NCBI GenBank assembly: GCA_030681635.1
Contig: JAUXRT010000121.1
Span: forward strand, 1 to 20,027
Origin: Reyranella sp.
GTDB lineage: Bacteria; Pseudomonadota; Alphaproteobacteria; Reyranellales; Reyranellaceae
Length of the DNA stretch: 20,027 bases
Direction of reading: 5' to 3'
A program made the translations under genes and the position numbers. The notes under the pieces are model-generated. The model made no database searches, had not been told where the DNA came from, and saw only the letters and a list, made by a program, of their open reading frames with translations. The stretch's first letter is position 1. Each line of letters begins with the position of its first letter. Positions 8,981-16,485 of this stretch are shown here, one piece after another.

Positions 8981-9010
8981 ATACCCTACACCGGCCGGCG
9001 TTCGGGGTAT
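8981..9010. promoter_or_regulatory. Inverted repeat in the fur-TusA divergent promoter region
   Basis: ATACCC (8981-8986) and GGGTAT (9005-9010) are exact reverse complements 18 bases apart; the centre contains the palindrome CCGGCCGG. They lie in the 46-base gap between two divergent starts. TATAGT (9008-9013) could be a -10 element for the plus-strand gene, although no good -35 is at the right distance. It does not match the Mur or Fur boxes I know. An operator function is a guess. Confidence 0.3.
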
Positions 9011-9020
9011 AGTTGGGGAC

Positions 9021-9269
9021 ATGTCCATACACCCAAGGCCCATACAGCCGGACCATGACATCGACATTACCGGCGAGGTCTGCCCGATGACTTTCGTGCG
9101 GACCAAGCTCAAGCTCGAACGCATGCGTCCGGGTGAAATTCTGAGCGTCAGGCTCAGGGGCGAGGAGCCCCTGCGCAATGTGCCGCGCGCCGCCCGCGAC
9201 GAAGGCCACACCATTTTGGGGATCGACGAGGATGGCGACACCCATATCGTGACGATCCGCCGAGCGTAA
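9021..9269 (+). CDS. TusA-family sulfurtransferase-like protein
   Basis: 82 residues from the ATG at 9021, closely preceded by GGGGA. The SirA/TusA fold is shown by DITGEVCPMTFVRTKLKLERM with the conserved cysteine at 21 followed by proline, and by GEILSVRL and the VPRAARDEGH segment. TusA-type proteins carry persulfide sulfur for thiolation of tRNA or for sulfur oxidation. This one has CPMT rather than the usual CPxP, as in the alphaproteobacterial paralogues I recall. The specific role is unknown. It is divergent from fur/mur and convergent with rimI (28-base gap). A Fe/Mn or sulfur-trafficking link with the neighbouring regulator is inference. Confidence 0.85.
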   Translation: MSIHPRPIQPDHDIDITGEVCPMTFVRTKLKLERMRPGEILSVRLRGEEPLRNVPRAARDEGHTILGIDEDGDTHIVTIRRA

Positions 9270-9297
9270 GCGGCCCCTCGATCCGCTGAACAGGCGA

Positions 9298-9768
9298 TCA
9301 GCTGAGATCGAGACGCATTACGACGGCATCGGCCGCCGGTCCGCCGCCACGCCGGAAATAGGCCGGCCGGCTGCCAGCGATGCGAAAGCCGGTCGTCTTG
9401 TAGAGTGCCTGGGCCGCCGGATTGTCGGCGGCGACTTCGAGAAACAGGGTTTTGGCACCGGCCGCGCGAACATCGTCGATGACCACCGCCAGCAAACGGC
9501 GGGCCGCGCCGCGTCGGCGGTGCGCCGGGCGAACGGCCAGGGTGATGAGTTCCGCCTCGTCGGCCACCACCCGGCAAATCGCCAGGCCGGCGTCCGCGCC
9601 CTCGACCTGAAGCAGCAGGCCGGCAACGCCGGGCGAGGCCAGCAGTTCGGCCATGTCCTGCCGCGTCCAGGCACGCTCGCCGAACGGCACGAAGGCCTCG
9701 GCATGCAAGGCGGCCGCCCGGTCGAGATCGAGCGCCCCCAGACGACACAAGACGGCGGGCCGGGTCAT
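9298..9768 (-). CDS. rimI: Ribosomal protein S18-alanine N-acetyltransferase (RimI-like GNAT)
   Basis: 156 residues from the ATG at 9768, with a GGGGG run about eight bases before it; an in-frame TTG at 9789 overlapping the tsaB stop is an alternative. GNAT fold: LITLAVRPAHRRRGAARRLL (acetyl-CoA pyrophosphate loop at ~84-89), then LEVAADNPAAQALYKTTGF with the conserved Glu111, Asn116 and Tyr123, which matches RimI. RimI acetylates the N-terminal alanine of ribosomal protein S18; other targets are possible. The gene begins 17 bases after tsaB, the usual tsaB-rimI pairing. The C-terminus is standard in length and no frameshift is seen. Confidence 0.91.
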   Translation of the reverse strand: MTRPAVLCRLGALDLDRAAALHAEAFVPFGERAWTRQDMAELLASPGVAGLLLQVEGADAGLAICRVVADEAELITLAVRPAHRRRGAARRLLAVVIDDVRAAGAKTLFLEVAADNPAAQALYKTTGFRIAGSRPAYFRRGGGPAADAVVMRLDLS

Positions 9769-9785
9769 TCGGTCGCCCCCGCCGT

Positions 9786-10460
9786 TCAATCGACGATCCG
9801 GCGCGCGCCGTCCGGCAAGGTGACACTGACGCCGCGCAGATACAGCGGCCGCGGCAGGCCCTCGCTTTCATTGCGCGCCCGCCAGGCATCGATCCCCACG
9901 GCAAGGCCCAGGCGTGCAACGGCGACGGGGTCCACGGCAGCGACCTCGGCCATGGCGTCGACACCGGCCGCGGCCAACTGCGCCACGAGTGGACCAATGT
10001 CGGGGCCCACGATCACCGAGGCCCTGCCGCGCAGGCGCTCCGCCAGCCCGCTTGCGGTGACGGCAAAGGGCGCCGCCTCCTCGCCGATGGCGCAGAACCA
10101 GTCGCCGAGGCGGCTGTCGATGGCGGCAATCACCAGCCGGTCCCGTGTCGCGGCCTGCGTCTTCAAGACCGATGTCGTGACGAGACCGGCGAGCGGCACG
10201 CCGAGCCCGACGGCGAGGCCGCGCGCGGCGGCAAGGCCCACCCGCACGCCGGTGAAGCTTCCCGGGCCGACGGTCACGGCGATCAGCGACAGCTCGCTCC
10301 GATTTTGTCCGCTATCGCGCAGAACCGATGCCACGACCGGCAACAGCCGGGCCGCCTGGTCGCGCCCCTCCTCGCGGAGCGACGCCAGGCAGGCGCCGTC
10401 GCGCACCACCGCCACGCCAAGTCCACTGATTGCACAATCGAGGCCAAGCACGAGTGTCAT
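9786..10460 (-). CDS. tsaB: tRNA threonylcarbamoyladenosine biosynthesis protein TsaB
   Basis: 224 residues from the ATG at 10460. TsaB is a non-catalytic ASKHA-fold partner of TsaD and TsaE in making t6A37 in ANN-decoding tRNAs. The N-terminal strand MTLVLGLDCAISGLGVAVV is the phosphate-1-like motif, though the usual Asp-Thr/Ser is Asp-Cys here. The family signature VGPGSFTGVRVGL lies at ~64-76. The C-terminal half is variable, as is usual for TsaB. It is followed by rimI and is divergent from the VanX-like gene 68 bases away. No convincing promoter was found in that gap. Confidence 0.93.
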   Translation of the reverse strand: MTLVLGLDCAISGLGVAVVRDGACLASLREEGRDQAARLLPVVASVLRDSGQNRSELSLIAVTVGPGSFTGVRVGLAAARGLAVGLGVPLAGLVTTSVLKTQAATRDRLVIAAIDSRLGDWFCAIGEEAAPFAVTASGLAERLRGRASVIVGPDIGPLVAQLAAAGVDAMAEVAAVDPVAVARLGLAVGIDAWRARNESEGLPRPLYLRGVSVTLPDGARRIVD

Positions 10461-10528
10461 GCCAGGCTCATGATCGTTCGGCTCGCCGACCTCTGGCGCT
10501 GGCTCGGATGGCTGGGCATTCTTGGGTC

Positions 10529-11086
10529 ATGAAACTCGATCTGGTTGCCATCGCCCCGCCCGACTTCGATGTCGACGTGACGCTGGCCTATGCGACGGAC
10601 GCCAATCTAACGGGACGCCCGGTCTACCGGAATGCCGAATGCTGGCTGCATCGCGAGGCGGCGGAAAAGCTTGCCGCGGCCGTGGCGCTGGCCCGGCCGC
10701 TCGGCCTCAGGCTGCGCATCTTCGATGCCTTGCGGCCGGTCGAGGCTCAGTGGGCATTGTGGAACGTCAATCCCGACCCGGAATTCCTTGCCGACCCGCG
10801 TCGCGGTTCGCCACATTCGCGCGGTGTGGCCGTCGACCTCAGCCTGCTGGCCGAGGGGGACCGCGAACTCGACATGGGCACGGCATTCGATGCCTTCACG
10901 CCGCTGTCGCACCACGGTCGAACCGACGTTTCCGCCGAGGCGCAGCGCAACCGGCTACTGCTGATGGGCCTGATGACCGCTGCCGGCTGGGACTTCTACC
11001 GCAACGAATGGTGGCACTATCAGCTGTTCGATGCCCGGCGCTATCCGCTGGTCAGCGACGCCGACCTACCGCGCCCGATGATGTAG
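10529..11086 (+). CDS. D-alanyl-D-alanine dipeptidase (VanX/DdpX, peptidase M15D family)
   Basis: 185 residues from the ATG at 10529 (MKLDLVAIAPPDFDVDV). Zinc peptidase of the VanX/DdpX family that cleaves D-Ala-D-Ala. The metal and catalytic residues are in place: His96 and Asp103 in SPHSRGVAVDLSL, Glu160 and His163 in NEWWHYQL, and the substrate Arg69 in FDALRPVEAQ. The His-to-Asp spacing (7) and Glu-to-His spacing (3) equal those of VanX. With no vanHA or vanRS genes near, it is more likely a cell-wall recycling or starvation dipeptidase like E. coli DdpX than a glycopeptide-resistance gene. No signal peptide is seen, so it probably acts in the cytoplasm. The gene stops one base before the convergent Bax-like gene. 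Confidence 0.92.
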   Translation: MKLDLVAIAPPDFDVDVTLAYATDANLTGRPVYRNAECWLHREAAEKLAAAVALARPLGLRLRIFDALRPVEAQWALWNVNPDPEFLADPRRGSPHSRGVAVDLSLLAEGDRELDMGTAFDAFTPLSHHGRTDVSAEAQRNRLLLMGLMTAAGWDFYRNEWWHYQLFDARRYPLVSDADLPRPMM

Positions 11087-11087
11087 C

Positions 11088-12197
11088 TCAGAAGGTCGAG
11101 AGCCGGGACTTGTCGAAATCGCTGAGTTCATTCTCGCGCATGATCTGGCGCACGAACTGCACATAGGCCTGGCCACGCTCTGAATAGCGCAACAGCGTGC
11201 CGATCAGGCGATAGCCCTCGGGATGTTCGCCACGCTCACGCATCGCGGCACGTTCGGCGCGAAAGCTGGCATAGGCGGGATGGGTGTTGAGGTTGGTGAT
11301 GTAGGCGTCGGTCGCCTCGCCGACATCGGTGAACGGCTGTGGCATGCCGGCGCCGGGCTTCCAGGGCACGGAAACGCTGTGACGGCCCCCGGTCTGGATC
11401 TGGCCGAACAGGGCATTGCCGTTGCGTGCGGCGAACGATGTGCCCCAGCCCGATTCGACGCCGCCTTGGGCGATCGCCATCGACGGCGGAACGATATCGA
11501 CGCGACGCACCAGTTCGTCGAGCTTGTCGACTGACGATTCGTACCGGTCGGCAAGGTCCTCGAGCCAGATGCGCTCGATCGCCGTCATCCGCAGAGGCAC
11601 CGCCGCAATCTTGTCGCGCAGATACAGAAGCTGTTCGCGATCGGCGAGCACGCGCTGATTGACCTCGAGGACCACCGGCAGGATCGCGGTGATGAACAGC
11701 GACTTGCGCTCGTTGCCGTCCTTGGTGCTGAGATCGCCCGGCACGCGGTCGACCTTGAGCGGCGGCACGGCTTCACCCAGCCGAACTTCGGTCAGCGTGT
11801 AGGAGACGTCACGGAACAAGTCCGCCAGTTCGTCTGCTGTACGCGGGCTGATGGGCCGCAGCTGGACCTGCCGGCGGACGGCATTGCCGGGAGCCGCGAA
11901 GCGCCCGTGCCCGAGGGTGATCTCGCGGGTCGTGAAATGAGGCCAATCGTCGGTCTCGCTCACGTCGTGGCGCACGAACGTCAAGGCCGCGGGCTGCGCG
12001 TCCATGGCGAGGAATGCCGGCTGGTCGGGCGACGCGGCACTCGCGGTCCCGATCGCCGAGAAGGACAGATACGGCGCAACATCGACGGTCGGCAAGGGCT
12101 CGCTCAGGCCTACCCCTGTGGCGACCATGGCGGCCCACGCCGCCGGAAATGCATAACGACGCCCGCGTTCGACCGCGGGCCGGACTGACAATTTCAT
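11088..12197 (-). CDS. Exported glucosaminidase (Bax-like, Mannosyl-glycoprotein endo-beta-N-acetylglucosaminidase family)
   Basis: 369 residues from the ATG at 12197, with GAAGAG about six bases upstream. A basic N-terminus followed by a hydrophobic stretch (~15-31) acts as a signal peptide or anchor. Residues ~160-365 form the glucosaminidase domain seen in E. coli Bax and FlgJ-type enzymes: RYESSVDKLDELVRRVDIVP, then AIAQGGVESGWGTSFAARNGNALFGQ with the presumed catalytic Glu248. It should cleave the glycan strands of peptidoglycan in the periplasm. The conserved distal part includes the YxxFxxxR-like HPAYASFRAERAAMRERG. Residues ~32-150 are not recognised. It lies tail-to-tail with the VanX-like gene. 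Confidence 0.88.
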   Translation of the reverse strand: MKLSVRPAVERGRRYAFPAAWAAMVATGVGLSEPLPTVDVAPYLSFSAIGTASAASPDQPAFLAMDAQPAALTFVRHDVSETDDWPHFTTREITLGHGRFAAPGNAVRRQVQLRPISPRTADELADLFRDVSYTLTEVRLGEAVPPLKVDRVPGDLSTKDGNERKSLFITAILPVVLEVNQRVLADREQLLYLRDKIAAVPLRMTAIERIWLEDLADRYESSVDKLDELVRRVDIVPPSMAIAQGGVESGWGTSFAARNGNALFGQIQTGGRHSVSVPWKPGAGMPQPFTDVGEATDAYITNLNTHPAYASFRAERAAMRERGEHPEGYRLIGTLLRYSERGQAYVQFVRQIMRENELSDFDKSRLSTF

Positions 12198-12292
12198 TCC
12201 ACACTCTTCGTTTCGTTGGCTCGAACGAACGACCCCACACACACGATCCCCCACGGACCGTGATGCAGTACCGACGCTGTACGCTTGAGCGA

Positions 12293-12313
12293 AAGCGGCC
12301 TACTGGGCCGCTT
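12293..12313 (-). terminator. Possible hairpin terminator at the nifU 3' end
   Basis: AAGCGGCC (12293-12300), five bases, GGCCGCTT (12306-12313): a perfect 8-bp, G+C-rich stem that includes the nifU stop codon (12300-12302). On the minus strand only a short TTT follows, so it is a weak intrinsic terminator or an mRNA-stabilising hairpin. The 12198-12299 gap between nifU and the Bax-like gene holds no gene. Confidence 0.4.
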
Positions 12314-12848
12314 GGACTTCCACCACTTCTGGCACGTAGTGCTTCAGAAGATTCTCGATTCCCATCTTGAGCGTGGCCGTCGAGCTGGGGCAGCCGGAGC
12401 ACGACCCCTGCATGTGGAGATAGACCACGCCGTCCTTGAAATCCTGAAACACGATATCGCCGCCGTCCTGGGCAACCGCCGGGCGGACACGCGTATCGAG
12501 CAATTCCTTGATCTGGGCGACGATCTCGTCGTCTTCCGCCGCGACCGCGCCCGTATCGGCGCTATCGGCCACGACCGGGTCGCCCGAGGTGTAATGTTCC
12601 ATGATGCCGCCCAGGATGGACGGCTTGAGGATCTGCCAATCCTGGTTCGCCGCCTTCGTGACGGTCACGAAGTCGGAACCGAAGAACACGCGCTCCACGC
12701 CCTCGATCGCAAACAGCCTCTTGGCCAGCGGCGAAGGCACGGCGGTATCGGCGGTCGCGAAATCCATCGTGCCCTTCTCCATGACCACGCGGCCGGGGAG
12801 GAACTTCAGGGTCGACGGGTTGGGCGTCTGCTCGGTCTGGATAAACAA
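12300..12848 (-). CDS. nifU: NifU-family Fe-S scaffold/carrier protein (Nfu type)
   Basis: 182 residues. Nfu_N domain at ~1-88 (MFIQTEQTPNPSTLKFLPGR, then AIEGVERVFFGSDFVTVTK) and the NifU C-terminal domain at ~105-175 with GSCSGCPSS, Cys150 and Cys153, which bind a [4Fe-4S] cluster between two subunits. Nfu proteins deliver clusters to target enzymes. The start is a TTG at 12848; the family normally begins exactly with MFIQTE, and AGGAG sits seven bases before the TTG, so this rare start is well supported. No upstream in-frame ATG fits. The promoter at 13005-13033 would give a ~150-base leader. Confidence 0.94.
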   Translation of the reverse strand: MFIQTEQTPNPSTLKFLPGRVVMEKGTMDFATADTAVPSPLAKRLFAIEGVERVFFGSDFVTVTKAANQDWQILKPSILGGIMEHYTSGDPVVADSADTGAVAAEDDEIVAQIKELLDTRVRPAVAQDGGDIVFQDFKDGVVYLHMQGSCSGCPSSTATLKMGIENLLKHYVPEVVEVQAAQ

Positions 12849-13004
12849 ACCTAATCTCCTTCATCGAACGCTTGGCGGCGGGGCCGCTCGGCATCGCTCA
12901 GGCTGGGAACGGGACGTCTCCGCCCCCAATCGGTTCACCGGACGTAGGAACCGGCGTCCAGTCGATCAAGGTGATTCTTAGGTGTGACTGTATTATTATT
13001 ATGG

Positions 13005-13033
13005 AATATAGAATTATTATTACTTTATATCAA
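13005..13033 (-). promoter_or_regulatory. Sigma-70-like promoter for nifU in an A+T-rich island
   Basis: On the minus strand TTGATA (13028-13033), a 17-base spacer and TATATT (13005-13010). Expected start about 12997-12999, giving a leader of ~150 bases before the nifU TTG. It sits in a strongly A+T-rich stretch (about 12985-13045) inside the otherwise G+C-rich gap 12849-13150 between nifU and uspA. That gap holds no gene that I can support. The leader also contains CGGTTC-N11-GAACCG (12931-12953), a possible small stem. The promoter is based on consensus only. Confidence 0.5.
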
Positions 13034-13150
13034 TTAGATACCAAATCCTATTGGCGCCCTTTGGCAGAAGAGTTCTCCAATACAAAGCCTCATTCCAGGG
13101 GAACCTTTGACAGAACGACGCGGAAACTCTGCGCACGATCCGCGCACGGT

Positions 13151-13642
13151 TTACGAGATCGCGTCGATCTCGGCCTCGGTAAGGGCGCCGGGAACGATGG
13201 TCAGTGGAATCCGGAGCTGACCGCCGAGCTTGCCGGTGAACGCCGTGACCAGGGGCCCTGGTCCGTCGCCACTCGAGGCGCCGCCCAGCACCAGAACCGA
13301 AATCGAGCGATCCTCGGCGACGAGTTTGAGCAATTCGTCCCGGCTTTTGCCCTCGCGGATATGGATGGTCGGAGGCTGGCCGGTCAGGGTGGCCGCCGCA
13401 TCGGCATGCTTGGCAACAACGTCCTCGGCCTGCTGGCGGGCTTCCTGGCGCATCAGGTCGACGACGGCCCCCCATTGCTGGCCCTCGGGCGGATCCATGA
13501 CATAGAGCATGGCGACCCGGCCGCCGGTCCGTTTGGCCCGGCGACAGGCATATCTCAGGGCATTGCGCATTTCCGGGCTCTCGTCGACGACGACCAGGAA
13601 AACACGCTCCTCGGCCCGGACGGGCGGCTCGCTCACACTCAT
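13151..13642 (-). CDS. Universal stress protein (UspA family)
   Basis: 163 residues from the ATG at 13642, preceded by a strong GGAGGGG eight bases away. The Usp fold begins with RVFLVVVDESPEMRNALRYACRRA and continues with GGRVAMLYVMDPP; the final strand region reads ISVLVLGGASSGDGPGP and PLTIVPG. The glycine-rich nucleotide loop (GxxG-x9-G-S/T) is only partly recognisable, so ATP binding is uncertain. Cytoplasmic; role probably linked to stress or energy status. It begins 16 bases downstream of the Alph_Pro_TM gene and may be the last gene of the DUF2333-TauE-Alph_Pro_TM-UspA run. Confidence 0.85.
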   Translation of the reverse strand: MSVSEPPVRAEERVFLVVVDESPEMRNALRYACRRAKRTGGRVAMLYVMDPPEGQQWGAVVDLMRQEARQQAEDVVAKHADAAATLTGQPPTIHIREGKSRDELLKLVAEDRSISVLVLGGASSGDGPGPLVTAFTGKLGGQLRIPLTIVPGALTEAEIDAIS

Positions 13643-13658
13643 GGTCGGCTCCCCTCCG

Positions 13659-14471
13659 TTACAGACGCCGCATGATCGCACCGCCCAGCCAGCCGGCGAA
13701 CAGCGCCATGACGATGGCCCCCAGGCCATAGAGCGCGCCGTCGTGGCTCGCCCAACCCGCCAACTGGGCGCTGAATCCGACCTTGCCGACCGGCAGCGGC
13801 CGCGACACCGCGGCGACGATCTTGCCGTCGCGCAGCAGATAGGCCTTCACCTCGTAAACCCCCTCGGGCAGGCGGGACGGAAACGGCAGGTCGACGCGAA
13901 ACAGCCGGCCGGCCTGCACCGTGACCTGACCGATGGCCGCGGGATAGAGCCCTTCCCGACGCTTCACCTCGACCAGCCCGGAGCGGAACTTCGCCATCTC
14001 GGCCGCCGCCCGCGAACCGACCGGCTTGACCGTCGACATCCGGTCCTCGAGCGACAGGATCTCGCCGCCGGCGCCGCGGGCGAGCAGCCGCTGCAACGGC
14101 TGGCTGGCGGCAATGGCGTAGTAGGCCGGCACATCGTCGAACGACTGGCGCCCGGTATTGAGCCACAGGCCGAGAAACCTCTCCTTGCGCATGACCGTCT
14201 CGCGCGCCTCGGGGCCGACCACGACCACGACCACTTCGCCGGGCGGATCGAACATGCCGAACATCAGGATGCTCTCGCCCTGGAATGCCGACGTGATCGA
14301 CACCCGGGCCCGCGACAGGTCGACGACCAGGTCGGGCGTCGCCGATTCGGCAGGCACCGACGGCGGCGGCCCCGGCAGGCCGGAAGGCGGCGGCTCGGCA
14401 CGAGGACCCTGGGCATGCGCGCCGGCCATCCCGGCAAGGCCCACCACAAGCGCGATCAGCAGGCGTCTCAC
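13659..14471 (-). CDS. TIGR02186/Alph_Pro_TM family protein (function unknown)
   Basis: 270 residues from a GTG at 14471. The first 20 residues (RRLLIALVVGLAGMAGAHAQ) are a classical signal peptide with an AHA-Q cleavage site, and the last ~25 (ALYGLGAIVMALFAGWLGG and a basic tail) form one membrane span. The body should therefore be periplasmic with a C-terminal inner-membrane anchor. A proline-rich linker (~22-42) precedes the conserved part, which starts DLVVDLSRARVSITSAFQGESILMFG. This matches the Alph_Pro_TM family, nearly confined to alphaproteobacteria and without an assigned function. The GTG overlaps the stop of the TauE/SafE gene in GTGA, so the two are translationally coupled and likely act together. 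Confidence 0.85.
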   Translation of the reverse strand: MRRLLIALVVGLAGMAGAHAQGPRAEPPPSGLPGPPPSVPAESATPDLVVDLSRARVSITSAFQGESILMFGMFDPPGEVVVVVVGPEARETVMRKERFLGLWLNTGRQSFDDVPAYYAIAASQPLQRLLARGAGGEILSLEDRMSTVKPVGSRAAAEMAKFRSGLVEVKRREGLYPAAIGQVTVQAGRLFRVDLPFPSRLPEGVYEVKAYLLRDGKIVAAVSRPLPVGKVGFSAQLAGWASHDGALYGLGAIVMALFAGWLGGAIMRRL

Positions 14472-15394
14472 GGCGCCACCTCGCGGGTGCCGAGCGAGAA
14501 GGGCGAGACCGGCGTGCGCAGGAGTTCGGTCAACAGCTCGGCCGCCACCGCCAGGATCAGGACCGACATCAGCCCGCGCAGGACCACGCCCGGCAGCTTG
14601 GCCGCGAGCCGCGACCCGATCGGGGCGCCCACCACGCCACCCAGGATCAGCAGCAGCGCCAGCACGACGTCGACCGTGCCGTTGGTTGTGGCCTGGAGGA
14701 AGGTGACGTTGGCCGCCACGAACAGGATCTGGAAATTCGAGGTGCCGATCACGACGGCGGTCGGCATGCCGAGCAGATAGATCATGGCCGGCACCAGCAC
14801 GAAGCCGCCGCCGACACCCAGGATCGCCGACAGGATGCCGATCACGAACCCGAGGCCGACCGGCAGCAGCGCGCTGATATAGAGCTTCGACTTGTAGAAC
14901 CTGAGCTTGAGCGGCAGGCGATGCACCAGGTAGTGGGTGTGCAGCTTGCCGCGGGGCGCTTCGGGATTGCGCCGACGCTTCAGGTAGGTGCTCAGGCTTT
15001 CGGCCAGCATGAGCAGGCCGATCGTCGACAGCATGACGACGTAGAGGACGGCGATGACGAAATCGATCTGGCCGATCCGCTTGAGGTAGGTGAACAGCAC
15101 CACGCCGGCCGACGAGCCGATCATGCCGCCTATCAGCAGCACCAGCCCCATGCGCAGATCGACGTTGCCGCGGCGCCAATGGACCTGCAGCGACGACACC
15201 GAGTTGGCAATCACCTGGTTGGCCTGGCTCGCGACGGCGACGGCCGGCGGAATGCCGACGAAGATCAGGAGCGGCGTGGCCAGGAACCCGCCGCCGACCC
15301 CGAACATGCCGGCGAGCAGACCGGCCGCCGCGCCCAGACCGAGCAGGACGAACACGTTCATCGACTGCTCGGCAATGGGAAGGTAGATCTCCAT
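14468..15394 (-). CDS. TauE/SafE-family sulfite/organosulfonate exporter-like permease
   Basis: 308 residues from the ATG at 15394, with about eight hydrophobic spans. Two internally related glycine-rich motifs mark the halves of the TauE/SafE fold: GMFGVGGGFLATPLLI (~29-44) and AILGVGGGFVLVPAMIY (~190-206). A hydrophilic loop rich in Arg and Lys (~138-170) separates the halves. Family members move sulfite, sulfoacetate or related anions across the inner membrane; the substrate here is not shown. It starts nine bases after DUF2333 and overlaps the Alph_Pro_TM gene by 4 bp, a partnership I recall from other alphaproteobacteria. Confidence 0.9.
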   Translation of the reverse strand: MEIYLPIAEQSMNVFVLLGLGAAAGLLAGMFGVGGGFLATPLLIFVGIPPAVAVASQANQVIANSVSSLQVHWRRGNVDLRMGLVLLIGGMIGSSAGVVLFTYLKRIGQIDFVIAVLYVVMLSTIGLLMLAESLSTYLKRRRNPEAPRGKLHTHYLVHRLPLKLRFYKSKLYISALLPVGLGFVIGILSAILGVGGGFVLVPAMIYLLGMPTAVVIGTSNFQILFVAANVTFLQATTNGTVDVVLALLLILGGVVGAPIGSRLAAKLPGVVLRGLMSVLILAVAAELLTELLRTPVSPFSLGTREVAP

Positions 15395-15403
15395 CGCGCA
15401 GGC

Positions 15404-16432
15404 CTACTTCAGCAGGATGTTGCTGATTTCGCGCAACTGGGTGCGCGCCCGCAGCAGATAGAAACCCTGGGCGGCGAGGTGATTGGGAATGAGAAACCCG
15501 TCGAGATAGCCGTTCCACACGACCCAGGGCTGGAGGTCGGCAGCAAGACGGAACGTCTCCACCGTGCCGTTCCAGGCATTGGTCAGCCCTTTTTCACGGA
15601 TGACGCCCTCGAAGTCGACGCCGAGCTCGCGCAGGATCAGGTAGTTGGCGTAGAGCCGGCCCTTGTTGAAGTAGAAGATGTCGTCGCAGCGCGAATCGAA
15701 CAGATCGCCCGACTTCTCGATGATGTGCTGGTCGATGACGCCCGAGTCCGAGCCTTCATCGTTGGAGATGCGATCGAGCAGCGCCTGCAGGTTGTCGGCG
15801 CGGCGCTCGAAGATCGCCTGGCCGGAGGCCAGCCGCCTGTTGTAGGCCAGCAGCTTCTCGCGGCCGGCGCGATATTTCTGCGCCGACGTCGCCGACGGCA
15901 TCAGCGACACGCTGGGCTGCCAGACCCAGATGTTGGGCTGCTCGTTCAGGAAGCCGCGCGCCTGCTCGAGGTCGCGGTCAGTCTGGCTGGAACCGCGGGT
16001 GCGGCCGAGCTGGTCCATCAGCTCCGTGCTGAAGCGGCCGAGCGCCGCTGCGATTCCACGCTGGAAGTTCGGCATGTTGTCGAGCAGCCCCGACGGCATG
16101 AAGAAGGGCTGCATCGGCGTCCAAGTGTGGACGTTGACCTCGCGGTTGACCAGGTCGGCCGCGACGGCCACCGCCCGGCTTTCGCCCGGCGTCACGTTGC
16201 GCGGTGCGAACTGGGGATCGTCGTCGATATCCTGGATCACCAGCGCACCCAGCGGATAGTAGAGCAACGCGATCACCACGGCGACGCGCCAGGCCCAGCT
16301 CCACGCCCGTCGGCCGCCGGATCCCGCGGCTCCCGGCATCGAGGGACGGAACGCGCGCACGCGATCCCATGTCCTGCGCCACAGGGAAGGCGCCGCTGCG
16401 GGGGGCGCGCCGTGATCCGGATCGAATGTCAT
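15404..16432 (-). CDS. DUF2333 family membrane-anchored protein (function unknown)
   Basis: 342 residues from the ATG at 16432. AAGG lies eight bases before it; the in-frame ATG at 16447 is less likely because that stretch holds the ribosome binding site. One membrane span at ~47-67 (AWRVAVVIALLYYPLGALVI) follows a basic, proline-containing cytoplasmic tail, so the remaining ~275 residues are predicted periplasmic. Recognisable parts include VNREVNVHTWTPMQPFFMP, MPNFQRGIAAALGRFSTEL and the C-terminal HLAAQGFYLLRARTQLREI. The family has no known function that I can name. The gene is nine bases upstream of the TauE/SafE gene, probably first in the operon, and divergent from the alpha/beta hydrolase. 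Confidence 0.85.
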   Translation of the reverse strand: MTFDPDHGAPPAAAPSLWRRTWDRVRAFRPSMPGAAGSGGRRAWSWAWRVAVVIALLYYPLGALVIQDIDDDPQFAPRNVTPGESRAVAVAADLVNREVNVHTWTPMQPFFMPSGLLDNMPNFQRGIAAALGRFSTELMDQLGRTRGSSQTDRDLEQARGFLNEQPNIWVWQPSVSLMPSATSAQKYRAGREKLLAYNRRLASGQAIFERRADNLQALLDRISNDEGSDSGVIDQHIIEKSGDLFDSRCDDIFYFNKGRLYANYLILRELGVDFEGVIREKGLTNAWNGTVETFRLAADLQPWVVWNGYLDGFLIPNHLAAQGFYLLRARTQLREISNILLK

Positions 16433-16485
16433 GGCCGACCTTACCATTCGTCTCGTGACGAAACAGGGGCGTGGACTGCTAGAGT

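Noticed and set aside
8537..9997. A long minus-strand open frame extending upstream of fur
   Set aside because: The part beyond 8974 runs antisense to the TusA-like gene and across rimI and tsaB in another frame. Only the Fur part has family sequence.
10529..11086. Glycopeptide-resistance determinant (vanX)
   Set aside because: The active site matches, but there are no vanH, vanA/vanB or vanR/vanS neighbours; a recycling dipeptidase is more likely.
12985..13045. A+T-rich patch as an integrated foreign element
   Set aside because: It is only ~60 bases long, has no flanking repeats, and fits a promoter for nifU.
13659..15518. A 619-codon minus-strand open frame covering the TauE region
   Set aside because: It is a frame shadow of TauE/SafE and DUF2333; only the 3' part from the GTG at 14471 is the Alph_Pro_TM gene.
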